The translations under genes and the position numbers were made by a program. From Albimonas marina (GTDB lineage: Bacteria > Pseudomonadota > Alphaproteobacteria > Rhodobacterales > Rhodobacteraceae), in contig NZ_JARHUC010000002.1 in assembly GCF_029223255.1 (NCBI RefSeq), positions 186,001-250,000 of the forward strand: a DNA stretch of 64,000 nt. The letters run 5' to 3'. The notes beneath the pieces are model-generated. The model did no database searches. It saw nothing but the letters and a program-made list of their open reading frames with translations, and had not been told where the DNA came from. Below are positions 53,720 through 62,981 of the stretch, in pieces; positions within the stretch are counted from its first letter, which is position 1, and each line of letters starts with the position of its first letter.

Positions 53720-54550
53720 ATGAAAACCATTCTCGCCGCCACCGACCTGTCGCTGCGCTCGGAGCGCGCGGTGCGTCGCGCCTTCGCCCTGGCCGGAGCG
53801 CATGGCGCTGCCGTCCGGCTGGTGCATGTGGTCGACGACGACCTGCCCGAGGGCATCGCCGCCCGCCGCAGCCAGGAGGCGCGCGAGGAGATCGAGCGGT
53901 TCTGCGCCGCCCTGCCCGGCGCGCAAGGGATCGAATGGTCGGTCGAGGTGCTGGCCGGCGACGCCGTGCCCGCGATCCTGGAGGCGGCCGAGGCGGCGGA
54001 GGCCGACCTGGTGGTGACCGGCATCCCGCGGGCGCGCTGGCTGCTGGACGTCTTCGGCGGCACCACGGCGGAACGCCTGGCCCGCACCAGCCTGCGCCCG
54101 GTGCTGCTGGTCTCGATCGCCGCCGAGACGCCCTACACCTCGATCCTGACCGGGCTGGACCTGTCGCCCGCCTCCGCCGCCGCGGCCCGCACGGCCAAGG
54201 CGATGGCGCCCGGGGCGAAGGTGACCGGGTTCCACGCGGTCCACATCCCCTACGCCGGCCTGACCGCGGGCGGGGAGCACAACGCGCTGGGCGCGCCGTT
54301 CATGAGCCTGGCGAAGGCGGATCTCGAGGGCTGGATGGCGGCCACGAAGCTCGACGAAACGATCGGCGCCCCGCGGCTGGAGGAGGGCGGCGTGACGGTC
54401 GTCTTCGCCCGGATGATGGAGGAGCTGAAGCCCCAGGTGGTCGCGGTCGGCGCCCACGGGCGCGGGGGCCTGTCGCCCACCCTGCTCGGCCGCTTCGCCG
54501 CCGACCTGCTGCGCGATCCGCCCTGCGACCTGCTGCTGGTGCGCCGCTGA
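53720..54550 (+). CDS. Universal stress protein (tandem UspA domains)
   Basis: 276 residues. The N-terminal UspA half starts KTILAATDLSLRSERAVRRA and ends near residue 135; the C-terminal half carries the ATP-binding pattern GAHGRGGLSPTLLGRFAADLL (G-x2-G-x9-G type) and DLLLVRR at the end. Tandem Usp proteins respond to stress and energy depletion by binding ATP. ATG 53720 is preceded by AGAGGGAGAG, an excellent ribosome site; the frame opens earlier at 53693. Confidence 0.88.
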   Translation: MKTILAATDLSLRSERAVRRAFALAGAHGAAVRLVHVVDDDLPEGIAARRSQEAREEIERFCAALPGAQGIEWSVEVLAGDAVPAILEAAEAAEADLVVTGIPRARWLLDVFGGTTAERLARTSLRPVLLVSIAAETPYTSILTGLDLSPASAAAARTAKAMAPGAKVTGFHAVHIPYAGLTAGGEHNALGAPFMSLAKADLEGWMAATKLDETIGAPRLEEGGVTVVFARMMEELKPQVVAVGAHGRGGLSPTLLGRFAADLLRDPPCDLLLVRR

Positions 54551-54741
54551 TCCGACGCGCCCGCGCGGGTCGCCGCTGAGCCCGCGCGCCCGCTCGGGCT
54601 ACCGCTGAGCGCCCGCGACCGCGCGGGCCGAGGCCCCGTGGGCCGCGCGCGACCATCTCTCTCCCGCCCTGAATCCGCCCCTGTCCCGGCGCCGCGCGCG
54701 CCGAGACAGGGCTCACGGAATGGAGAGCGGGAGACCAGACC

Positions 54742-55590
54742 ATGAGCGACGCCCCCGGATGGGCGGTACCGGCGATGCGCATCGGCTTCGTCGGCCGCGG
54801 ACTGACCTACGCCGTGACCGGCGCCCTCGCGGTGTCGGCGGCGCTGCACAACTCGCAGGCCGACGGCACCACCGACGCCCTGCGCCAGCTTCGGAACTCC
54901 CCCTGGGGGCTGGCCGCGCTGGCGGTGATCGCGGGCGGGCTCGCCTGCTACGGGATCTTCCGGCTGGCCGCCGCGGCGCTGGACCTCGACGCCCACGGGG
55001 GCGGCGCGAAAGGGGCGGTGGCGCGGCTGGGGCTGGTGGCCTCGGGGGTGATCCACCTCGGGCTCGGGCTCTACGCCGGGTCGCTGCTGCTGGGCCTGCG
55101 GATCGGCGGCGGCGGCGAGGACGGCGGGAGCGCGCGCACGGCGACCGAGTGGCTGATGCACCAGCCCTACGGCGTGTGGGCGGTGGCGGCCATCGGGCTC
55201 GTGGTGATCGGGGCCGGCGGCTACTACGTCCACAAGGGCGTCTCGGGCAACTATCGCTGCAAGCTGCACGGCACGCCGCTAACCCGAAAGCTCGACATCG
55301 TGCTGCGCTACGGGGTGATGGCGCAGGGCGTGGTGGTGGGCGTGATCGGGCTGCTGCTGGGCTGGGCCGCCTGGACCTACGATCCCGACAAGGCGGGGGG
55401 GCTGGGCCAGGCGCTGGCGGCGCTGCGCACCGCGGCCTTCGGCCAGGCGCTGCTGCTGGCGGTGGCCGTGGGGCTGATCGCCTTCGCGCTGTTCTGCCTG
55501 GTGATGGCCGTCTACGGGCTGGTGCCGCGCTGCCGCTCGGACGAGACGCCCACGCTCGCCCGTCGGCTGGAAGTGCAGGCGGGGGGCTGA
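54742..55590 (+). CDS. DUF1206 membrane protein
   Basis: 282 residues with six or so hydrophobic segments and the DUF1206 plan of three repeated two-helix units (each with a start like RIGFVGRGLTYAVTGALAV, ARLGLVASGVIHLGLGLYAG, RYGVMAQGVVVGVIGLLLG). Conserved YxxHKGVSG-type segment VHKGVSGNYRCKL is present. Function unknown in the family. GAGCGGGAGA precedes ATG 54742. prfC follows 77 bp on. Confidence 0.88.
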   Translation: MSDAPGWAVPAMRIGFVGRGLTYAVTGALAVSAALHNSQADGTTDALRQLRNSPWGLAALAVIAGGLACYGIFRLAAAALDLDAHGGGAKGAVARLGLVASGVIHLGLGLYAGSLLLGLRIGGGGEDGGSARTATEWLMHQPYGVWAVAAIGLVVIGAGGYYVHKGVSGNYRCKLHGTPLTRKLDIVLRYGVMAQGVVVGVIGLLLGWAAWTYDPDKAGGLGQALAALRTAAFGQALLLAVAVGLIAFALFCLVMAVYGLVPRCRSDETPTLARRLEVQAGG

Positions 55591-55667
55591 GGCGGAGGGC
55601 CGAAGGCGTCGGGCGGGCGCACGGCGCCCCGTTGCGCGGGAGCGCGCCCGCCCGTATATCGCCCGCC

Positions 55668-57272
55668 ATGCAGGACCTGTCGAACGCCCCCCAGCTTCCG
55701 CCCGAGATCGCGCGCCGTCGCACCTTCGCGATCATCTCGCATCCCGATGCGGGCAAGACCACGCTGACGGAGAAGTTCCTCCTTTACGGAGGCGCGATCC
55801 AGATGGCGGGACAGGTGCGCGCCAAGGGCGAGGCCCGGCGCACCCGCTCGGACTTCATGAAGATGGAGCAGGAGCGCGGGATCTCGGTCTCCGCCTCCGC
55901 CATGTCGTTCGAGTGGAACGGGACCTGGTTCAACCTGGTCGACACGCCCGGCCACGACGACTTCTCCGAGGACACCTACCGGGTGCTGACCGCGGTGGAC
56001 GCCGCGATCATGGTCATCGACGGCGCCAAGGGCGTCGAGAGCCAGACCCGCAAGCTGTTCGAGGTCTGCCGGCTACGCGACATGCCGATCCTGACCTTCT
56101 GCAACAAGATGGACCGCGAGAGCCGGGACACGTTCGAGATCATCGACGAGATCCAGGAGATGCTGGCGATCGACGTGGCCCCAGCCTCATGGCCCGTCGG
56201 CCAGGGCCGCGACTTCGTCGGCGCCTACGACCTGCTGCGCGACCGGCTGAACGTGATGGACCGCGCCGACCGCAACGTGCGCGCGAAAAACGTCGAGATC
56301 GCAGGACTTTCCGACCCGAAGCTCGCCGAGCACATGAGCGCCGAGCAGGCCGAGACGCTGGCCGAGGAGGTCGAGATGGCCCGCGGCCTGCTGCCCGCCT
56401 TCGACGGCCAGGCGTTCCGCGAGGGGCACATGACCCCGATCTGGTTCGGCTCGGCGCTGAACTCCTTCGGCGTGCAGGAGCTGATCCAGGGGCTCGCCGA
56501 CCACGCACCGCCTCCGCAGCCGCGCCCGGCCGAACCGCGGCAGGTTTCTCCAGAAGAATCAAAGGTTTCCGGATTCGTCTTCAAGGTTCAGGCGAACATG
56601 GACCCCAAGCACCGCGACCGCGTGGCGTTCCTGCGCCTGTGCTCGGGCCACTTCAAGCGCGGCATGAAGCTCAACCACGTAAGGTCCGGGAAACCCATGG
56701 CGATCTCGAACCCGGTGATGTTCCTGGCCTCGGAGCGCGAGGTCCTGGACGACGCCTGGGCGGGCGACATCATCGGCATCCCCAACCACGGCCAGCTGCG
56801 CATCGGCGACGCGCTGACCGAGGGCGAGAACCTGCGCTTCACCGGCATCCCCGCCTTCGCGCCGGAGCTGCTGCAGACCTGCCGCGCGGGCGATCCGATG
56901 AAGGCCAAGCACCTCGACAAGGCGCTGACCCAGTTCGCCGAGGAGGGAGCGGCCAAGGTGTTCAAGCCGCAGATCGGCTCGGGCCACATCGTGGGCGTGG
57001 TCGGGCAGCTCCAGTTCGAGGTGCTCGCCAGCCGGATCGAGCAGGAATACGGCCTGCCCGTGCGCTTCGAGCCCACCCAGTTCACCGGCGCGCGCTGGGT
57101 CTCGGGCCCCAGGGAGGCCGTCGAGGCCTTCATGAAGGGCAACAAGGGCCACATGGCCGAGGATTCGGACGGCGACCCGGTCTACATGATCCGCCTGCAA
57201 TGGGACCTCGACCGCATCGCCCGGGACCACCCCGAGGTGAAGCTGTCGGCGACCAAGGAAATGCTGACCTGA
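55668..57272 (+). CDS. prfC: Peptide chain release factor 3
   Basis: 534 residues. GTPase that removes RF1/RF2 after peptide release. G1 is SHPDAGKTTL, switch I region EQERGISVSASAM, G3 is LVDTPGHDDFSEDTYR, G4 is FCNKMDRE. Domain 2 and the RF3 C-terminal domain (HIVGVVGQLQFEVLASRIEQEY, VRFEPTQFTGARWV) distinguish it from EF-G. Length matches the family. ATG 55668; the preceding open frame to 54720 is a shadow of the DUF1206 gene. Confidence 0.97.
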   Translation: MQDLSNAPQLPPEIARRRTFAIISHPDAGKTTLTEKFLLYGGAIQMAGQVRAKGEARRTRSDFMKMEQERGISVSASAMSFEWNGTWFNLVDTPGHDDFSEDTYRVLTAVDAAIMVIDGAKGVESQTRKLFEVCRLRDMPILTFCNKMDRESRDTFEIIDEIQEMLAIDVAPASWPVGQGRDFVGAYDLLRDRLNVMDRADRNVRAKNVEIAGLSDPKLAEHMSAEQAETLAEEVEMARGLLPAFDGQAFREGHMTPIWFGSALNSFGVQELIQGLADHAPPPQPRPAEPRQVSPEESKVSGFVFKVQANMDPKHRDRVAFLRLCSGHFKRGMKLNHVRSGKPMAISNPVMFLASEREVLDDAWAGDIIGIPNHGQLRIGDALTEGENLRFTGIPAFAPELLQTCRAGDPMKAKHLDKALTQFAEEGAAKVFKPQIGSGHIVGVVGQLQFEVLASRIEQEYGLPVRFEPTQFTGARWVSGPREAVEAFMKGNKGHMAEDSDGDPVYMIRLQWDLDRIARDHPEVKLSATKEMLT

Positions 57273-57288
57273 GGCGCCGGCAGGCCGA

Positions 57289-58221
57289 CTACTCGGCGGC
57301 CATCGGAAGCGGGTCGGCGCCGGCGTACGTTCGCGGATCCGAAGACGGCGTCGGCGCAAGCGACGCCGCCTCCTCGAAGAGCGAGGCGAGACCTGCACGC
57401 TCCAGCGCGGACCGGATCTCGCCGGCGTTGGCGACGACCTCTTCGAACCGCGTGGGCAACAGCTTGCTCGACTTTGAAACGACCGCGTTCGGCTCGGCGC
57501 CCAGATAGCGGCAGATCCGGTCGACCGTCGACTGGTGGCGCGTGGACGCCATCAGGTCCTGCTCATACGAGACGGCCATGTGCTCGATCCCGCGCAGCGC
57601 GGCGCGCTCGACCTCCAGCAAAGCGAGCTGCAACCGCGCCTGGGCGACGAACAGCGCGGGGTCGAGCGTGACGACGCCCGACGCCGGCCGCTCCCCCGGG
57701 CGAGCGACGTATCGATTGGTTTGCTGGGCGATGGAAAGCGACAGGGCCTGAGGAAGGGTCTCGCGCGTCAGATGCAGGATGCGGCAGCCATCGTCCGCCA
57801 GACCTCGCAGGAAACCGGCGATCGACCGTATCCGCTGCACCTCGATCAGCTGGTAGGACAGCAGCTTGCAGCCATGCACCGGGGCCTTGCGCAGCGCCGC
57901 GAGCCGCGCCAGGTGCCGCCGCGGCGACAGGACGCCGAAATGCAGCGCCTCGCCCCGGCAGTGGATATCCGCCACCTGCTCGAGAAGCCGCACGAGCAGC
58001 GTCGACCCTGACCGCGCGCGGCACAAGATCACGAACGTCGGTCCCTCGCGCCCTCCGAGCAACGCCAGCTTCGCCGTCGCCCCCGCCTCATGGACATAGC
58101 CATGTCGGCTGAAGACGTCGGGATGCCATCTTCCCATCCGGTAGGGCTCCCCGATCGGAGCCAGGTCTTCCAGAGACCTCATCGTGCCGGACATGCCGAC
58201 GAATGCACGGTTGATCGCCAT
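57289..58221 (-). CDS. Sulfotransferase-like protein
   Basis: 310 residues. The 5'-phosphosulfate-binding loop is FVILCRARSGSTLLVRLLEQ (about 63-82), followed by HCRGEALHFGVLSP and, later, the 3'-phosphate-type strand RILHLTRETLPQALSLSIAQ. This pattern matches Stf0-like and related bacterial sulfotransferases that use PAPS. The middle and C-terminus are not diagnostic. Base composition is visibly lower in GC than its neighbours, as is the 1 kb upstream. ATG 58221. Acceptor unknown; no glycan gene nearby. Confidence 0.7.
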   Translation of the reverse strand: MAINRAFVGMSGTMRSLEDLAPIGEPYRMGRWHPDVFSRHGYVHEAGATAKLALLGGREGPTFVILCRARSGSTLLVRLLEQVADIHCRGEALHFGVLSPRRHLARLAALRKAPVHGCKLLSYQLIEVQRIRSIAGFLRGLADDGCRILHLTRETLPQALSLSIAQQTNRYVARPGERPASGVVTLDPALFVAQARLQLALLEVERAALRGIEHMAVSYEQDLMASTRHQSTVDRICRYLGAEPNAVVSKSSKLLPTRFEEVVANAGEIRSALERAGLASLFEEAASLAPTPSSDPRTYAGADPLPMAAE

Positions 58222-58379
58222 GGTGCGCTTCCAGTTCGACCGATTTCGCGAAAACCGAAATCACTGCGGCCAGTACGGCCGCGCAGGGTTAAGAAGCGGT
58301 AAATGCAGCGCGCGACGTCGGATGGCATTTCTTTGTGGAGAAGCGCGGTCCCACCCTGGATGGCGACGATCTGTTCGCT

Positions 58380-58709
58380 TCATTTTGGGCGGCGCCCCGC
58401 GATGAGTCCGCGAAGGTCCGCGTGGGGTGCGAGCTTCTCTTCGGCTTGAGAGCCTGAGGCCCTGCGGGTCGCCTGCCATCCTCGCAGCCACCGTCTTCGA
58501 CGCTGCGCGCAGATGAAACGCGCAGCGAGGCGAAAGACGGCGAGGGACTCCGCCGTGGCCACGTCCCGCCGCAGGAGCGCTCCGCTCGTGGTCGAGCCGT
58601 CGAAGCGGTCATTGGCGATCTGGGTCGCCAGAGAGGGCGTCGCCACGCCCGCCGATATCGCGGCCGCGACAATGGGGCCACATGAAATGATCATGATGAT
58701 GCTCTTCAT
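58380..58709 (-). CDS. Hypothetical exported protein
   Basis: 109 residues from ATG 58709. The start MKSIIMIISCGPIVAAAISAG followed by VATPSLA is a credible signal peptide with cleavage near SLA. The rest (DRFDGSTTSGALLRRDVATA, then RFICAQRRRRWLRGWQATRR) is basic and matches nothing I know. There is no strong ribosome site and the frame could be chance in GC-rich DNA. Confidence 0.3.
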   Translation of the reverse strand: MKSIIMIISCGPIVAAAISAGVATPSLATQIANDRFDGSTTSGALLRRDVATAESLAVFRLAARFICAQRRRRWLRGWQATRRASGSQAEEKLAPHADLRGLIAGRRPK

Positions 58710-59121
58710 CGGTTGGCGTAGCAGCGCCGCCGAGATCATCCGCTGTGAACATCGCATTGGGCCAAGACTTGATGACGGGCCGGCTGCGCGGAGAAGTCCC
58801 ACGCGCCACGCCATTCAGCGCGGCCGCATGCGTGCGGCGAGGGCGAGCGAGGCCGCCCACGCGTCAGACGCCGCGGGAAGCCGCGCCAGCCTTGCCGCCG
58901 GCGGCGCGGCGGTCGGCGCGGTGGTCAGGGCCTTGGTCCGCATGACATTTCTTCGCCCCGGCCGCCGGGCGCCGCCCTTGCGCGCGTCCCCCGCAGCGAC
59001 GCCCGATGCGATGCGCCCTGCATTCGAACGCCCCGGCGTCGAACCGGGTCTCGCGACGGCCATCATGGACGGCCGCGCGCCCGAAATTCGGGTCGCGCGC
59101 GCCCTTCGCCGCCCGTTTTCA

Positions 59122-59150
59122 TTGACTTTCGCGCCCATGTGCGCAAATAG
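59122..59150 (+). promoter_or_regulatory. Promoter of the DEAD-box helicase gene
   Basis: TTGACT (59122-59127) and AAATAG (59145-59150) lie 17 bp apart, predicting a start near 59157 and a leader of about 90 nt. The -35 is five of six consensus. Confidence 0.6.
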
Positions 59151-59247
59151 GCCGCCAGACGCGCCGTCCGGGCGCGCGACGACGGGACCGCGCGGAGAAT
59201 AGCGGTCCACTTACGTGACCGAAATATCCACTCCGCGAAGGACCCTT

Positions 59248-61023
59248 ATGAAATTCTCTGATCTCGATCTCGACCCCAAGGTTCTGCAGGCCGTCGAAGA
59301 GGCCGGCTACGAGACGCCCACCCCGATCCAGGAGCAGGCGATCCCGCACGCCCTGATGGGGCGCGACGTGCTGGGCATCGCCCAGACCGGCACGGGCAAG
59401 ACCGCCTCGTTCACCCTGCCGATGATCTCGATCCTGGCGCAGGGCCGGGCCAAGGCGCGCATGCCGCGCTCGCTGATCCTGTGCCCGACGCGCGAGCTCG
59501 CGGCCCAGGTGGCCGAGAACTTCGAGACCTACGGCAAGTATCACAAGCTGACCATGGCGCTGCTGATCGGCGGCGTGAGCTTCAAGGACCAGGACAAGCT
59601 GATCGACCGCGGCGTCGACGTGCTGATCGCCACGCCCGGCCGCCTGCTCGACCATTTCGAGCGCGGCAAGCTGATGCTGACCGGCGTGCAGGTGATGGTG
59701 GTCGACGAGGCCGACCGGATGCTCGACATGGGCTTCATCCCGGACCTCGAGCGGATCTTCGGCCTGCTGCCCTTCACCAAGCAGACGCTGTTCTTCTCGG
59801 CCACCATGCCCGCCGAGATCACCCGCCTGACCGAGACCTTCCTGCACAATCCCAAGCGGGTCGAGGTCGCGCGCCAGGCCACCGCGGCCGAGACGATCGA
59901 GCAGGGCGTGATCCGTCACAAGCCCGCCCGCAAGGACCGCTCGGAAGGCGACAAGCGCGAGATTCTGCGCCGCCTGCTGCGCAGCGAGGGCGACAGCCTG
60001 ACCAACGCCATCGTCTTCTGCAACCGCAAGCGGGACGTGGACGTCGTCTACAAGTCGCTGAAGAAGCATGACTTCAACGTGGGCGCCCTGCATGGCGACC
60101 TCGACCAGTCGGTGCGCACCCGCACGCTGGACGGGTTCCGTTCGGGCGACATCTCGATCCTGGTGGCGTCCGACGTGGCGGCGCGCGGGCTCGACATCCC
60201 CTCGGTCAGCCACGTGATCAACTTCGACGTGCCGATCCACTCCGAGGATTACGTGCATCGCATCGGCCGCACCGGCCGCGCGGGGCGCAAGGGCAAGGCG
60301 ATGTCGATCTGCTTCCCCCACGAGGAGAAGCACCTGGCCAAGATCGAGGAGCTGCTGGGCAAGGAGGTTCCGCGCCTCGAGTCCCCGCTCGCGGCCGAAG
60401 CCGAGCCCGAGGCGGCCGAGACCGCCTCCGAGAAGAGCTCCGAGAAGAGCTCGTCCAAGGCCGCCGCGACCTCGCCCGAGGCCGCCGAGCGGTCGGACGC
60501 GCGCGCCACCCGCCGCCGCACCCGCACCGCCCGCGGGCGCAAGAAGGACGAGGCCGAGACGGTCGAGGCCCCCGCCGACGCGGCCGCCGAGACGCCGGTC
60601 GAGACGATCGAGGCCGAGGCCGCCGCGCCGGAGGCCCCCGCCGAGGAGGCGCCGAAGGAGCGTCGCCGCGCCCCGCGCCGCCGCAAGGCCGCCTCCGAGG
60701 ATCCGCGCGACGCGGCCCCCGTCGAGGACCCGCGCGACAGCGCCCCCGTCGCCCGGGAGGAGCGCGAGGAGCGCCCCGCCCGCCGCGAGCGCGAGGACCG
60801 CAACGAGCGCGGCAGCAACGACCGCAACGCCGATCGCGGGAACAACGACCGCAACGCCGACCGCGGCGGCCGCCGTCGCGGCGGGCCGGTGGTGGGCATG
60901 GGCGACCACGTCCCCGCCTTCATGCTGCGCGAAGTGAACCTGGAGCGGATCCTGGGCCGCGGCCCGACCAAGGCCGAGGACGCCGACGAGGCGGACGAGG
61001 ACCGGCGCAGCGAAGCCGCCTGA
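59248..61023 (+). CDS. DEAD-box RNA helicase (RhlE-like)
   Basis: 591 residues. ATP-dependent RNA unwinding. Motifs in order: Q motif (TPTPIQEQAIP), I AQTGTGKT, Ia PTRELAAQ, Ib TPGRLLD, II VDEADRMLD, III SATMP, then in the second RecA domain V ARGLDIPSVSHVINFD and VI HRIGRTGRAG. From about residue 385 the protein is a low-complexity tail: Ser/Glu/Ala-rich, then Arg-rich with a repeated RNADRG..NDRNADRGG. This tail is common in RhlE-type cold-shock helicases and probably binds RNA. ATG 59248 follows GCGAAGGACC. Leader of about 90 nt could hold cold-shock regulation, not verified. Confidence 0.95.
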   Translation: MKFSDLDLDPKVLQAVEEAGYETPTPIQEQAIPHALMGRDVLGIAQTGTGKTASFTLPMISILAQGRAKARMPRSLILCPTRELAAQVAENFETYGKYHKLTMALLIGGVSFKDQDKLIDRGVDVLIATPGRLLDHFERGKLMLTGVQVMVVDEADRMLDMGFIPDLERIFGLLPFTKQTLFFSATMPAEITRLTETFLHNPKRVEVARQATAAETIEQGVIRHKPARKDRSEGDKREILRRLLRSEGDSLTNAIVFCNRKRDVDVVYKSLKKHDFNVGALHGDLDQSVRTRTLDGFRSGDISILVASDVAARGLDIPSVSHVINFDVPIHSEDYVHRIGRTGRAGRKGKAMSICFPHEEKHLAKIEELLGKEVPRLESPLAAEAEPEAAETASEKSSEKSSSKAAATSPEAAERSDARATRRRTRTARGRKKDEAETVEAPADAAAETPVETIEAEAAAPEAPAEEAPKERRRAPRRRKAASEDPRDAAPVEDPRDSAPVAREEREERPARREREDRNERGSNDRNADRGNNDRNADRGGRRRGGPVVGMGDHVPAFMLREVNLERILGRGPTKAEDADEADEDRRSEAA

Positions 61024-61044
61024 GCCCGACGCCCGACCCGATGC

Positions 61045-61079
61045 GCGAAGGCCCGCCGGTCCGCCCGGCGGGCCTTCGC
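61045..61079 (+). terminator. Terminator after the helicase gene
   Basis: GCGAAGGCCCGCCGG (61045-61059) pairs perfectly with CCGGCGGGCCTTCGC (61065-61079), a 15-bp stem with a 5-base loop, 21 bp after the stop. Confidence 0.75.
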
Positions 61080-61277
61080 CATGACGGGGGGGCGACGGGA
61101 GACGATTCGTCTAGGCTTGGCCAAGGTCGTCCGTTCGATCCTCATCAGGCGACGCCGGCTTGACCGGCGCGTCAACCGTGTCCACCATGGCGACTGCGCC
61201 GCTGGGCGATTGACTTCGCGCGACCGCTCCACCGCAGATTGCGTCAGGAAACGTAGCGTCAAACCGACGAGACACCT

Positions 61278-61306
61278 TTGCGGCGCGGAACGCCTGCGCA
61301 TATAGA
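61278..61306 (+). promoter_or_regulatory. Candidate promoter of the Gfo/Idh/MocA oxidoreductase gene
   Basis: TTGCGG (61278-61283) and TATAGA (61301-61306) are 17 bp apart, with a predicted start near 61313 and a leader of about 76 nt. It sits in a 365-bp gap that otherwise holds the helicase terminator and no gene. Confidence 0.5.
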
Positions 61307-61388
61307 CTTCGTTCATGTCGACGTTAACGCCACGCCCCACGCAGCCGACGCCGTCCTCCGCCGCTCCGCGCCGGCGGCGGCGCATCGC

Positions 61389-62501
61389 ATGAGCGCGCCC
61401 GTTCCCGTCGTGGTGCTTGGCGCCGGACGCGACGGACTGAGGCAGGCGAGACTGATCGCGGACTGCGCGGCGCTGGAGCTGAAGGCGGTGGTCGACCCCG
61501 CCGACAGCGCGCGCGAGCGGGCCGAGGAGATGGGCTTCCCCACCGCCGGAGACGTCGAGGACGCGCCGGCGGGCGTCGTCGCCGCCGTCATCGCCCAGCC
61601 CGCCACCAGCCGCGCCCCCGCCGCCGAGGAGGCCGCCGCGCGGGGCTGGGCCACGCTGACCGACCGCACGCTGGCCGTGTCGCTGCGCGACGGGCGGCGC
61701 ATCCTCGACGCCTTCGACAGGGCCGGCGCGCCGCTGCTGGTGGGCCACCACCGCCGCCACCACCCCGCCGTCGCCGCGGCGCGGGAGGCGGCCCAGGGCG
61801 GGCTGCTGGGCCGGCTGGTCGCGGCCGACGCGGTGTGGCTGCTGCGCCGGCCCGACGACGAGCGGAGCTTCGCGTGGAAGGTGCGCTCGGGGGCCGGCGC
61901 GGCGCTGACGCAGCTCGCCAACGACGTGGACCTGCTGCGCTGGCTGATGGGGGAGATCGCCTCGGTCTCGGCCATCGCCTCGCGCGCCACGCCGCAGTCG
62001 TCGGAGACGGACTCGGCCGGGGCGCTGCTGCATTTCAGCTCCGGGGCGCTGGCGACGGCGCTGATGAGCTCGGTCGGCCTCTCGCCCTGGGGCTGGGAGG
62101 CCGGGACCGGCGACGACGACGAGATCGCGCGCAGCGGCGAGGATTGCCTGCGGCTGGTGGGCTCGGAAGGCTCGATGTCCCTGCCCTCGCTGACCTACTG
62201 GCGCCATGGCGGGGCCGGCAAAGGCGACTGGACCCGGCCGCCGATGCGCCTGTCCCTGCCCAGCCCGATGCTGGACGCGCGGGCCGCCCAGCTCGACCAC
62301 TTCGCGCAGGTCGCGCGCGGCGAGGTCGAGCCGCTGGTCAGCGGGCCGGACGCGCTGCGCACGCTGGCCGCGGCGCTGGCGGTGGAGGAATCGGCGCGCA
62401 CCGGCAAGGTGCTGGCGCCCGACCCCGACCGTCCCGACGCGTGGGAGCCGACGGCGGCCTCGATCTTCCGCAACCTCTCCGCGCCGGACCCCGAGACATG
62501 A
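61389..62501 (+). CDS. Gfo/Idh/MocA family oxidoreductase
   Basis: 370 residues. NAD(P)-binding N-terminus VVVLGAGRDGLRQARLIADC (GxGxxG-type with A-G-R-D-G), then the family helix EEAAARGWATLTDRTLA with GHHRRHHPAVAAAREAAQGG, and the C-terminal sheet domain (KVRSGAGAALTQLANDVDLLRWLMG, where the His/Asp-Lys-type catalytic pair sits). The EKP motif is not obvious (TDRTLA replaces xEKPxA), so it may be an unusual member. ATG 61389 was preferred to an upstream frame that opens at 61278. Overlaps the SnoaL-like gene by four bases. Substrate unknown. Confidence 0.85.
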   Translation: MSAPVPVVVLGAGRDGLRQARLIADCAALELKAVVDPADSARERAEEMGFPTAGDVEDAPAGVVAAVIAQPATSRAPAAEEAAARGWATLTDRTLAVSLRDGRRILDAFDRAGAPLLVGHHRRHHPAVAAAREAAQGGLLGRLVAADAVWLLRRPDDERSFAWKVRSGAGAALTQLANDVDLLRWLMGEIASVSAIASRATPQSSETDSAGALLHFSSGALATALMSSVGLSPWGWEAGTGDDDEIARSGEDCLRLVGSEGSMSLPSLTYWRHGGAGKGDWTRPPMRLSLPSPMLDARAAQLDHFAQVARGEVEPLVSGPDALRTLAAALAVEESARTGKVLAPDPDRPDAWEPTAASIFRNLSAPDPET

Positions 62502-62860
62502 GCGAGCCGATGACCCTGGCGGGGGCCCGCGCCTTCGCCGACGGCTGGCAGGCCGACTGGAACAGCCACGACCTGGAGCGGATCCTGGCCCACTACGCGC
62601 CCGACGTCGTCTTCCGCTCCCGCAAGGCGGCGGCGCTGGTGGGCGCGGGCGAGGTGCGCGGGATCGAGGCGCTGCGCGCCTACTGGGCCGCCGCCCTCGC
62701 CCGCCAGCCGGAGCTGCGGTTCGAGGTGACGCAGGTCTACGCGGGCCACGGGATGATCGCCATCGCCTACCGCAACCACCGCGGGGTGGAGGCGCTGGAG
62801 ACGCTGCGGCGGGGACCCGACGGGCGGGTGGTCGAGGCCTCGGCCTGCCACGCGGACTGA
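62498..62860 (+). CDS. SnoaL-like / NTF2-fold protein
   Basis: 120 residues. The NTF2-like fold is suggested by FADGWQADWNSHDLERILAHYAPDVVFRSRKA at the start and by RGIEALRAYWAAALARQPELRF. Such proteins are small isomerases or dehydratases or have no known activity. ATG 62498 overlaps the oxidoreductase stop (ATGA), implying coupled translation and a shared pathway. The amidase gene follows after 121 bp. Confidence 0.8.
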   Translation: MSEPMTLAGARAFADGWQADWNSHDLERILAHYAPDVVFRSRKAAALVGAGEVRGIEALRAYWAAALARQPELRFEVTQVYAGHGMIAIAYRNHRGVEALETLRRGPDGRVVEASACHAD

Positions 62861-62981
62861 GGGCCGGGGCGCGCGCCTCCGCTGACGCAATCGCACGCCG
62901 ATACGATCGTGTTGCGGGGTTTTCAGCAGCCCCGTCTGGGGCCATGGTGGGCGGGATCCATTCCGACAGGAGCCCCCGCGC

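Larger units (their letters stand above)
58222..59247. other. Gene-poor region upstream of the helicase
   Basis: 1,026 bp with a lower GC content than the surroundings. The one frame I consider plausible is a 109-residue exported protein on the minus strand (58380-58709). The helicase promoter is at 59122-59150. Otherwise no gene family, repeat or RNA was recognised; a decayed gene or a horizontally acquired stretch is possible. Confidence 0.45.

Noticed and set aside
58815-59210. 131-codon minus-strand frame upstream of the helicase
   Set aside because: Low-complexity basic sequence without signal peptide or family likeness, overlapping the helicase promoter.
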